Assembly (NCBI RefSeq): GCF_009805705.1
Contig: NZ_VSMB01000001.1
Span: 434,001-498,000 of the forward strand
DNA from: Ruania rhizosphaerae
Lineage (GTDB): Bacteria; Actinomycetota; Actinomycetes; Actinomycetales; Beutenbergiaceae
DNA length: 64,000 bases
Direction of reading: 5' to 3'
In this document: one piece after another, positions 32,844 to 39,498 of the stretch
Numbering within the stretch: position 1 is the first letter of the stretch
Layout of the letters: each line of letters opens with the position of its first letter
Notes under the pieces: model-generated
The model's database searches: none
Seen by the model: the letters and a program-made list of their open reading frames with translations, nothing else
Told to the model about the DNA's origin: nothing
Program-made: the position numbers and the translations under genes

Positions 32844-35474
32844 TTACTGGGCCATATCCACAAATCGTGCGTAGTGCCCCTGGAACGCCACGACGATCGT
32901 GTCGGTCGGTCCGTTACGGTGCTTGGCCACGATCACGTCGGCCTCGCCGGCGCGGGGCGACTCCTTCTCGTACATGTCGTCGCGGTGGAGCAGGATCACC
33001 ATGTCGGCGTCTTGCTCGATGCTGTTGTGCACAGCGATACCGTTCGCCACGAAGTTATGGCTGCCCGCCACGGTGGCGTCGTAGACCTCCTCCACGCCGT
33101 CCGGCGTGATGGACACCACCGAGTCCCATAGAAGGTCATTGACGGCCATCACCTCCAGCTCTTGGCTCTCCAGGAGGGTTGCCACCCGCCCGAGCCGCGC
33201 GCGCGAAGGGGCATGCTTCCACATCGTCGAGCCGCAGAACTGTGTGCCCATGGCCGCGGCGAACTCCCGGTGGGTCATCCCGCGCTCCGTTAACACGTCC
33301 CGAACGTCGGTCCACACCTCGCGGGGCACTGTGTCGACATTCGTGTTCGCCTGCACGTCCCGGATAATCGCGAGCAATCGCTCCGCCTGTTCGCCGCGCA
33401 CTCCGTGGACACCGATCTCCTGCAGAAAGCGCCGCTGGTCATCGACACCTGACAGGTCGAGGCTGTAGTTGGGGCGGAAGGCCCCCTTGGTGGTCGCGCG
33501 CAGACGGGACGAGATGCCAAATCGAAGAAGGAGCCGGCTCAACCCATCGGCCAGCTTGCGCGACGTGGTTGCGTAGTAGATTCGGCCCGACCTGGCGTTC
33601 TTATTGATAGTGACCGACCCATCTGTGCTCCAAAGATGGCGGATGAACAGCGCGATCTGGGCCTTCGGCAGGTGATAGACCGGCTCCGGGATGAACTTCT
33701 GATGGCTTCGGCAACCAAAGAGGGAGAACTCATCGAGCCAAGCAGCGATCGGATTCCTCTTGCCGTGAGTCAACCGGTACGGCGCGGGTAGTCGGATAGT
33801 GGTGCATCGAGCGATGGAGTAGTCATCTCGCTGAGGATCAATCCCGAAAGCGGTAGCAGCCTGAGTTACTGCTTCCAGATTCTCCGGATCGACTGACGCG
33901 TACCGGATTGGCTGGCGTGCCACGAACGACCCGTCACCGAGCAGATGGGCGAGCATGACCACCTTGCGGTCGTCCCACGCTGCCTCTTGACTGGGCGCAG
34001 GTACATGACGCGGCACACCGACCCGCGAGCCCGGTTCGAGTTCCCCGAGCGGCCTCCATCCGGAGTAGGTCAGGAAGGGATGGTTTGCGGTCGCACGGAT
34101 CTCCTTGCCGGAGGCCAACTGCAACCGATACACCTGCTTTGTCCCCGTGCTGAAAACGTGCGTGAGATGACGGCGAACATACTTGAGGCGGTCGTCCAGT
34201 GCCCACACTGGAACGTCTGTCGCACCCTGACGAAAGAGCTCGCCCATCGTGACCTCGGCTCCAGTATCGGCACGCAGCACTGTGGTCTCGGCCGTCAGGC
34301 AGCCCGATTCGCGAAGGTCACTCACTTGCGGCTTCTTGTCCGTACGCTGCTCCGAGCCACGGTTCAGCTGCGAGATGGCGATCACCGGCACCTCGAGTTC
34401 CTTCGCGAGTAGCTTGATCGCACGCGAGAACTCGGAAACCTCCTGCTGGCGGGACTCGACTCGCTTGCCTGAGCTCATCAGCTGCAGGTAGTCGATGATC
34501 ACGAGCTTGAGGTCGTTGCGCTGCTTGAGCCGGCGGCACTTCGCCCGGATCTCCATCAGGGACATGTTCGGGCTGTCGTCGATGTACAACGGCGCTTCAG
34601 ACACCTTGCCCATCGTGCGCGCCAGCCGCGTCCAGTCCTCGTCGCGCATGTTGCCCTTACGCATGTTCTGCAGCGGCACCTGCGACTCGGCGGAGAGCAT
34701 ACGCATGGTGATCTCGTTGCGGCTCATCTCCAGGGAGAAGATGACCGACGTCAGCCCGTTCTTGATCGAGGCAGCCCGCGCGATGTCCAGTCCCAGGGTG
34801 CTCTTTCCCATGGCCGGCCTGGCCGCCACGACGATCATCTGCCCGGCGTGCAGACCGTTCGTCAGCGCATCCAGATCCGCGAACCCGGTCGGCACACCGA
34901 TCATGCCCTCCCCACGGTGGGAGGCGGCGTCGATCTCCTCCATCGTGGAGTTGATGACGTCCTTGAGTGGCACGTAGTCCTCGGACGTGCGCCGCTCGGT
35001 GACGGCGTAGATCTCCGACTGGGCAGTGTTGACCAGATCGTCCACGTCGCCGCCGTCGGTGGCGTAGCCGAGCTGCACAATCCGGGTGCCGGCATCCACC
35101 AGTCGCCGCAGCACCGCCTGCTCGCGCACGATCCGCGCGTAGTAGCCGGCGTTGGCGGCCGTGGGTACCGAGGAGAGCAACGTGTGCAGATAGGGGGCGC
35201 CGCCGATCCGGCTGAGCTCCCCCCGCTTGGTCAGCTCCGCCGAGACCGTCACCGCGTCGGCCGGTTCCCCGCGGCCGTACAGGTCAAGGATGGCGTCGTA
35301 GATCGCCTCATGTGCGGGACGGTAGAAGTCGCTCCCGCGCAGCACCTCCACCACGTCCGCGATGGCGTCCTTGGACAGCAGCATGCCGCCGATGACCGAC
35401 TGCTCAGCCGCGACATCCTGCGGCGGGGTGCGCTCGAAGCTCTCGGGAGCCTCGGTCATCTCAGAGATGCTCAC
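32844..35474 (-). CDS. dnaB: replicative DNA helicase DnaB interrupted by an intein
   Basis: 876-residue precursor. Extein residues 1-391 and 818-876 join to a 450-residue DnaB, the usual length. The N-terminal domain begins TPPQDVAAEQSVIGGMLLS; Walker A is ARPAMGKST; Walker B is LVIIDYLQLM; the conserved DLRESG/SIEQDAD site is split exactly by the intein. Mature DnaB is the hexameric 5'-3' helicase of the replication fork. Splicing must occur for viability, since the insertion removes a conserved active-site motif. The gene lies beyond rplI and is divergent from a MATE gene, with a cluster of DnaA-box-like sequences in between. Confidence 0.95.
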   Translation of the reverse strand: MSISEMTEAPESFERTPPQDVAAEQSVIGGMLLSKDAIADVVEVLRGSDFYRPAHEAIYDAILDLYGRGEPADAVTVSAELTKRGELSRIGGAPYLHTLLSSVPTAANAGYYARIVREQAVLRRLVDAGTRIVQLGYATDGGDVDDLVNTAQSEIYAVTERRTSEDYVPLKDVINSTMEEIDAASHRGEGMIGVPTGFADLDALTNGLHAGQMIVVAARPAMGKSTLGLDIARAASIKNGLTSVIFSLEMSRNEITMRMLSAESQVPLQNMRKGNMRDEDWTRLARTMGKVSEAPLYIDDSPNMSLMEIRAKCRRLKQRNDLKLVIIDYLQLMSSGKRVESRQQEVSEFSRAIKLLAKELEVPVIAISQLNRGSEQRTDKKPQVSDLRESGCLTAETTVLRADTGAEVTMGELFRQGATDVPVWALDDRLKYVRRHLTHVFSTGTKQVYRLQLASGKEIRATANHPFLTYSGWRPLGELEPGSRVGVPRHVPAPSQEAAWDDRKVVMLAHLLGDGSFVARQPIRYASVDPENLEAVTQAATAFGIDPQRDDYSIARCTTIRLPAPYRLTHGKRNPIAAWLDEFSLFGCRSHQKFIPEPVYHLPKAQIALFIRHLWSTDGSVTINKNARSGRIYYATTSRKLADGLSRLLLRFGISSRLRATTKGAFRPNYSLDLSGVDDQRRFLQEIGVHGVRGEQAERLLAIIRDVQANTNVDTVPREVWTDVRDVLTERGMTHREFAAAMGTQFCGSTMWKHAPSRARLGRVATLLESQELEVMAVNDLLWDSVVSITPDGVEEVYDATVAGSHNFVANGIAVHNSIEQDADMVILLHRDDMYEKESPRAGEADVIVAKHRNGPTDTIVVAFQGHYARFVDMAQ
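33024..34301 (-). mobile_element. DnaB intein with LAGLIDADG homing endonuclease
   Basis: 426 residues, from Cys392 to Asn817 of the precursor. Splicing blocks are intact: block A CLTAETTVL with the first Cys, block B with the Thr-x-x-His (TANHPFL), block F VAGSHNFVANG and block G IAVHN followed by extein Ser, so the nucleophiles are Cys, Asn and Ser. Two LAGLIDADG-type helices are present (MLAHLLGDGSF and IRHLWSTDGSV), both with the acidic catalytic residue, so the endonuclease may be active. The stretch around 33590-33860 is visibly richer in A and T than the extein, consistent with acquisition from elsewhere. Confidence 0.93.
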
Positions 35475-35802
35475 CGGTGCACCTCGCCCACGCCTGCCTC
35501 ACCATCGTCCGGTTCCTCCCTCATTGCGACCCTGTCAGATCTACCAGGCACCACCGACAGTCCCCGCGCCCCGGCGACGCTACGCACCTGCCCACCTCCC
35601 CGCAAACCGCACCATCAGCCGCCTGGGGACAACCGGCGGCGGACCTGGGGACGAACACGACCTAGGCTGTGGACGCGGTGTGGATGCCTGTGGCCCCGTT
35701 GTGCACAGGTCGCTCAAGCCCCTGTGGACAACCGTTCAAGACCGCGTGATTCCCACACATTCATCACCCACACCCTGTGGACAGAAGAAACTCGGAGGAT
35801 CA
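35475..35802. other. intergenic region between divergent dnaB and MATE genes
   Basis: 328 bp without an open gene. Its right half (35624-35784) carries the DnaA-box-like cluster listed separately. The left part must hold the dnaB promoter; no clear -35/-10 was found. Confidence 0.6.
35624..35784. promoter_or_regulatory. cluster of DnaA-box-like 9-mers upstream of dnaB
   Basis: Seven motifs resemble the actinobacterial DnaA box TTGTCCACA or its complement. One is exact: TGTGGACAA at 35723-35731. Near matches are TGGGGACAA (35624), TGTGGACGC (35668), TGTGGATGC (35679), TTGTGCACA (35699) and TGTGGACAG (35776), with a weaker TGGGGACGA (35646). All but one face the same way. There is no dnaA or dnaN gene in the window, so this is more likely a DnaA-responsive control or titration site than the main origin. 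Confidence 0.55.
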
Positions 35803-37152
35803 GTGGACGACACGCCGGATGACCAGGCGCGACCTGCCGGTCGGATGCTTGACCGGCGCATCCTCGACCTCGCCCTCCCCGCTCTGGGTGCCCTCGTCGC
35901 CGAACCGCTCTTCGTACTCGTCGACTCCGCGGTGGTCGGCCGGCTCGGCACCTCTGAGCTCGCCGGCCTCACCCTGGCCTCCACGCTGCTGGTCACCACT
36001 GTGGCCCTGTTCATCTTCCTCGCCTACGCCACCACCGGCGCAGTAGCCCGGCGCCTGGGCGCCGGCGATGAGAAGGGGGCCCTCGCCGTCGGGATGGACG
36101 GCATCTGGCTCGCACTCGGGCTGGGCGCGCTGGTGCTAGTCGTCGGCTACACGGCGGCAGACCCGGTCGTGCGCGCGATGGGCGCCTCTGACGAGGTCGC
36201 TCCGCATGCCCTGGCCTATCTGCGCACCAGCCTTCCGGGCATCCCTGGGATGCTCGTCGTGCTTGCGGCGACCGGGGCGCTCCGGGGGCTGCAGGACACC
36301 CGCACGCCACTGCGGGTCGCCGTCGCGGGTGCGATCGCGAACGCCGCCGGCTCCGTGCTGCTCGTGCACGTCGTAGGGATGGGGATCGCCGGGTCCGGTC
36401 TGGCGACGGCGTCCGTCCAGATCATCATGGCGCTCACCTTGATGTGGGTGGTCCTCCGGGCGGCACGCACCCGCGGCGTCTCCCTCCGTCCGGAACCCCG
36501 TGGCATCCTCGCCAACGCCCGCGCCGGGTTGCCGCTCCTGATCCGCACGCTCACGCTGCGCGCAGCGATCCTGCTCACCGTGGCCACCGCCACCTCCTTG
36601 GGCGACGTGCCCCTCGCCGCGCACCAGATCGTGAACTCCGTCTGGATGCTGGCTGCGTTCGTCCTGGACGCCCTCGCGATCGCTGCCCAGGCGCTGGTGG
36701 GCCACGGGCTCGGGGCGCGCCGCCCTGCGGAGGTGAGGGCCGTCGTCCGGCGCTGCCTGCAATGGGGCACACTCGCCGGCATCGGGGTCGGGGCATTCAT
36801 CGCGCTCCTCGGCGGATTCCTGACGCCCCTGTTCACCTCCGACCCTGCCGTGCAGCACGCAGCCCACCTCGGTCTCATCGCCATCGGAGTCCTCATGCCC
36901 GTGGCCGCCTGGCCGTTCGTGCTCGACGGGGTCCTCATGGGAGCAGGGGACGGCGTGTACCTGGCCTGGGCGGGCGGCGTGGCGCTGATCGCCTACCTTC
37001 CACTGCTCGGCGCCGTCGCGCGCTGGGCGCCGGAGGGTGCGCTCGGGCTGGTGTGGCTGTGGGTGGCCTTTGCCGGTGGGTTCCTCGGCGCACGCGCGCT
37101 GACCACATGGCTGCGATCGCGCGGGTCCAGGTGGATGGTGCTCGGCGTGTGA
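35803..37152 (+). CDS. MATE family efflux transporter (DinF-like)
   Basis: 449 residues with about twelve membrane helices in two homologous halves. RRILDLALPALGALVAEPLFVLVDSAVVGRLG (by parts) and the GALRGLQDTRTPL motif are typical of the DinF branch of MATE exporters, which extrude cationic compounds against Na+ or H+. GTG 35803 follows GGAGG at four to five bases, so it is preferred to the far-upstream frame. The substrate is unknown. The stop codon abuts a 34-base-arm hairpin. Confidence 0.88.
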   Translation: MDDTPDDQARPAGRMLDRRILDLALPALGALVAEPLFVLVDSAVVGRLGTSELAGLTLASTLLVTTVALFIFLAYATTGAVARRLGAGDEKGALAVGMDGIWLALGLGALVLVVGYTAADPVVRAMGASDEVAPHALAYLRTSLPGIPGMLVVLAATGALRGLQDTRTPLRVAVAGAIANAAGSVLLVHVVGMGIAGSGLATASVQIIMALTLMWVVLRAARTRGVSLRPEPRGILANARAGLPLLIRTLTLRAAILLTVATATSLGDVPLAAHQIVNSVWMLAAFVLDALAIAAQALVGHGLGARRPAEVRAVVRRCLQWGTLAGIGVGAFIALLGGFLTPLFTSDPAVQHAAHLGLIAIGVLMPVAAWPFVLDGVLMGAGDGVYLAWAGGVALIAYLPLLGAVARWAPEGALGLVWLWVAFAGGFLGARALTTWLRSRGSRWMVLGV

Positions 37153-37224
37153 ACGCAACGGACGGCCCTGGAGACATCCGTGCCCCATGTGGCACAGACA
37201 CCCTCAGGGCCGTCAGTTCCGTTC
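37151..37224. terminator. long imperfect hairpin between MATE and DUF4333 genes
   Basis: Two 34-base arms (37151-37184 and 37191-37224) pair without gaps around a six-base CCATGT loop. Eight positions mismatch; the ten-base GACGGCCCTG block and the inner GTGCC/GGCAC block are perfect. It separates convergent genes and has no T-tract. Confidence 0.65.
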
Positions 37225-37236
37225 AGGTCCGGAGCA

Positions 37237-37554
37237 TCACATCGGCGTCTCGGCCACCTGGAAGTCCCAGTTCGCGACGCCGTCCTCCACCGAGGTGACC
37301 GTCAGGTCCACCGCGTACTCGTCCGTGTCACCATCCGCGGAGAGCACGCACTGCAGGGTCGCCCCGACCTCGGCCTCCAGGTCACCGGGGCAATCGATGT
37401 TCGGCCGTGTGCCTACCATCTGCTCGAGCTGATCGGCGGTCGTGGACTCCACCTCTGCCTCGTCCACCGTGGCGCTCCCGCTGCACCCCACGAGGCCGAG
37501 CCCGAGGGCCAGGGGAAGCGCAGTCATCGCCAGGATCTGTCGTGTCATCTTCAT
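37237..37554 (-). CDS. DUF4333 domain lipoprotein
   Basis: 105 residues. The signal peptide ends in lipobox LGLVGCS, followed by a DUF4333 domain, recognisable from the paired Cys in NIDCPGDLEAEVGATLQCVL and the final NWDFQVAETPM. In this family the domain is a small secreted alpha/beta fold of unknown function, often in mycobacterial lipoproteins. AAGGTGAG precedes ATG 37554, which I prefer to 37584. It lies between the MATE gene and the ribosomal operon, with terminators on both sides, so it is monocistronic. Confidence 0.78.
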   Translation of the reverse strand: MKMTRQILAMTALPLALGLGLVGCSGSATVDEAEVESTTADQLEQMVGTRPNIDCPGDLEAEVGATLQCVLSADGDTDEYAVDLTVTSVEDGVANWDFQVAETPM

Positions 37555-37638
37555 GACGCTCACCTTGTCAGAGCGCGGGCTCACTCCGGTACGGCAGAAC
37601 TATCCATGTGACGCTCACCACGGGCCCCGGATGCACGG

Positions 37639-37670
37639 ACGGCCCGGCCACCCTGAGGTGACCGGGCCGT
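37639..37670 (-). terminator. terminator of the rpsF-ssb-rpsR-rplI operon
   Basis: 14-base arms ACGGCCCGGCCACC and GGTGACCGGGCCGT (one mismatch) around CTGA, 15 bp after the rplI stop. Confidence 0.8.
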
Positions 37671-37684
37671 ACGTTGGTGGCGTG

Positions 37685-38137
37685 TCAGGCGCCTGGGACC
37701 ACGTTCAGGTCCACCGTCGCCGAGACGTCAGCATGCAGGCGAACCTGCACCTGGTAACTACCGAGGCTCTTGATCGGCTGGCCGATCTCGATCTTGCGGC
37801 GGTCCACCTGCTGCCCACCGGCAGCGTGGATTGCCTCGGCGATGTCCGTCGTGGTGACGGCGCCGAACAGACGGCCGCTCGGACCGGCGTTGACCTTCAC
37901 CACGAACGACTTGGCCTGCAGCGAGTCGCGCACGGCGCGAGCGTCTTCGATGGACTCGATAGCGCGCTTGCGGCGAGCCGCGGTGATCTGGTCGATCTGC
38001 TTCTGCCCGCCCTTGGTCCACGGGGTGGCCAGGTTGCGCGGAAGCAGGTAGTTGCGGGCGTAGCCGTCCTTGACGTCGACTACGTCACCCGCGGTACCGA
38101 GGCCGGTGACCTCGTGGGTGAGAATGAGCTTTGCCAT
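37685..38137 (-). CDS. rplI: 50S ribosomal protein L9
   Basis: 150 residues, the standard length. It begins [34 protein letters not shown] in type, with the [11 protein letters not shown] signature for the N-terminal 23S rRNA-binding domain, a long connecting helix and a C-terminal domain ([26 protein letters not shown], by parts). Last gene of the S6-SSB-S18-L9 operon and followed by a strong hairpin terminator. GGGAGGAACA precedes the ATG. Confidence 0.97.
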   Translation of the reverse strand: MAKLILTHEVTGLGTAGDVVDVKDGYARNYLLPRNLATPWTKGGQKQIDQITAARRKRAIESIEDARAVRDSLQAKSFVVKVNAGPSGRLFGAVTTTDIAEAIHAAGGQQVDRRKIEIGQPIKSLGSYQVQVRLHADVSATVDLNVVPGA

Positions 38138-38154
38138 GGCTGTTCCTCCCGGCC

Positions 38155-38400
38155 TCAGCGAGCAGAGCTCGAGTAGGGAAGCAGGGCCATCTCACGGGCG
38201 TTCTTCACGGCCCTGGCGATCTGACGCTGCTCCTGGACGGAGACACCGGTCACGCGGCGCGCGCGGATCTTGCCGCGGTCCGAGATGAACTTCCGCAGCA
38301 GCGCGGTGTCCTTGTAGTCGATCGGCCCCTCGACCTTGGTGGTCTTGAGGGGGTTTGCCTTCTTCTTGATCACAGGCTTGCGGGTATCACGCTTCGCCAT
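38155..38400 (-). CDS. rpsR: 30S ribosomal protein S18
   Basis: 81 residues. It carries the S18 signature ([19 protein letters not shown], with the RRVTG and [18 protein letters not shown] parts). ATG 38400 has AAGGAG eight bases upstream; the longer frame to 38433 has no support. No CxxC zinc motif is seen in the N-terminus ([10 protein letters not shown]), so this is a zinc-independent form. It pairs with S6 in the ribosome platform and probably in mRNA leader regulation of this operon. Confidence 0.97.
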   Translation of the reverse strand: MAKRDTRKPVIKKKANPLKTTKVEGPIDYKDTALLRKFISDRGKIRARRVTGVSVQEQRQIARAVKNAREMALLPYSSSAR

Positions 38401-38454
38401 AGTTGTTGCTCCTTGAATGCTCGCGACGCTCACGCGGCGCGCAGTGGTGATGGT

Positions 38455-38985
38455 TTAGAAGGGAGGCTCGTCGCCGAAGCTCGAGCCGCCCGTGGCCCAC
38501 GGGTCGTCAGCCGGACCACCGGAGGACTGGCCTCCGCCGTAGCCGGCTTGACCGCCCTGGTTGCCTCCGCCGAAGCCGCCGCCGGCATTGCCTCCGCCGA
38601 AGCCGCCGCCTCCGCCACCGCGCTGGGCGCGGGTGACCTTGGCCGTGGCGTACCGCAGCGATGGGCCCACCTCGTCGACCTGCATCTCGACGACGGTGCG
38701 CTTCTCGCCCTCCCGGGTTTCGAAGGAGCGCTGGACCAGACGGCCCTGAGCGACCACGCGCATGCCCTTGGTGAGGGACTCGGCGACGTTCTCGGCCGCT
38801 TCACGCCAGATCGAGCACCGCATGAACAGCGTCTCGCCGTCCTTCCACTCGCTCGACTGCCGGTCGAACTGGCGGGGGGTGGACGCGATCGTGAAGTTGG
38901 CCACGGCTGCCCCCGACGGGGTGAACCGGAGCTCCGGGTCCGCCGTGAGGTTGCCGATCACGGTGATGACGGTCTCGCCTGCCAT
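38455..38985 (-). CDS. ssb: single-stranded DNA-binding protein
   Basis: 176 residues. The N-terminal OB fold (about 1-115: [27 protein letters not shown] in type, [30 protein letters not shown] in type) binds single-stranded DNA. A Gly/Gln-rich linker (about 118-160) follows, and the acidic tail [17 protein letters not shown] recruits replication and repair partners. Its place between rpsF and rpsR is the normal bacterial arrangement. Confidence 0.96.
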   Translation of the reverse strand: MAGETVITVIGNLTADPELRFTPSGAAVANFTIASTPRQFDRQSSEWKDGETLFMRCSIWREAAENVAESLTKGMRVVAQGRLVQRSFETREGEKRTVVEMQVDEVGPSLRYATAKVTRAQRGGGGGGFGGGNAGGGFGGGNQGGQAGYGGGQSSGGPADDPWATGGSSFGDEPPF

Positions 38986-39011
38986 GACGCTCCTTTGCGG
39001 GAGAAACGCGC

Positions 39012-39302
39012 TCAGCGCGCGTCGGGTCGGATGAGCTTCGTGCGGAGGATGGACTCGCTGAGGCCGAGCTGGCGGTCGAGCTCCTTGGCGAGCTCCGGCG
39101 TGGCGTGCATGTCCACGACGGCGTAGATGCCTTCGGAGTTCTTCGCGATCTCGAACGCCAGACGGCGCTTGCCCCAGATGTCGACGTTGTCGACGGTCCC
39201 ACCACCACTGGTGATGACGCCGAGGAACTTCTCGAGCGACGCGGGAACGGTGCGCTCGTCGATCGCCGGGTCGAGGATCACCATCAGTTCATAGTGACGC
39301 AT
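39012..39302 (-). CDS. rpsF: 30S ribosomal protein S6
   Basis: 96 residues, beginning [19 protein letters not shown]. The ferredoxin-like fold of S6 is supported by [16 protein letters not shown] and the acidic and hydrophobic strands around it. ATG 39302 is preceded by AAGGAGGTGGG; the longer frame is a leader artefact. First gene of the operon, with a possible regulatory hairpin in the leader. Confidence 0.96.
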   Translation of the reverse strand: MRHYELMVILDPAIDERTVPASLEKFLGVITSGGGTVDNVDIWGKRRLAFEIAKNSEGIYAVVDMHATPELAKELDRQLGLSESILRTKLIRPDAR

Positions 39303-39313
39303 GCTTGAACCCA

Positions 39314-39356
39314 CCTCCTTCGGACTAAGCGGCCACGGTCTTTCCGTGACAGGAGG
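39314..39356 (-). promoter_or_regulatory. candidate S6:S18-binding leader structure of rpsF
   Basis: In the transcript, CACGG and CCGTG (39348-39344 with 39338-39334) form a stem with an AAAGA loop. CCTCC upstream can pair with the rpsF Shine-Dalgarno GGAGG (39318-39314), leaving an internal loop containing CCG on the 3' side. This resembles the known S6:S18 autoregulatory motif, whose hallmark is a CCG bulge. Pairing was judged by eye. Confidence 0.4.
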
Positions 39357-39498
39357 GTGATGCATGCTCTCGGTGCGTCTCACCCGGACGGGAGCCCGGT
39401 GTGATGATGCACGAGATACCCGACTAGCCTACCGGACCCGCCGCCGGTCCCGGGCGTGATCTGAACAACCGTCACCGGGTAGTTCAGGTCGGCGCAGG

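Noticed and set aside
35475-35802. Chromosomal origin of replication
   Set aside because: DnaA-like boxes are present, but dnaA, dnaN and the usual AT-rich unwinding region are absent, so I list only a DnaA-box cluster.
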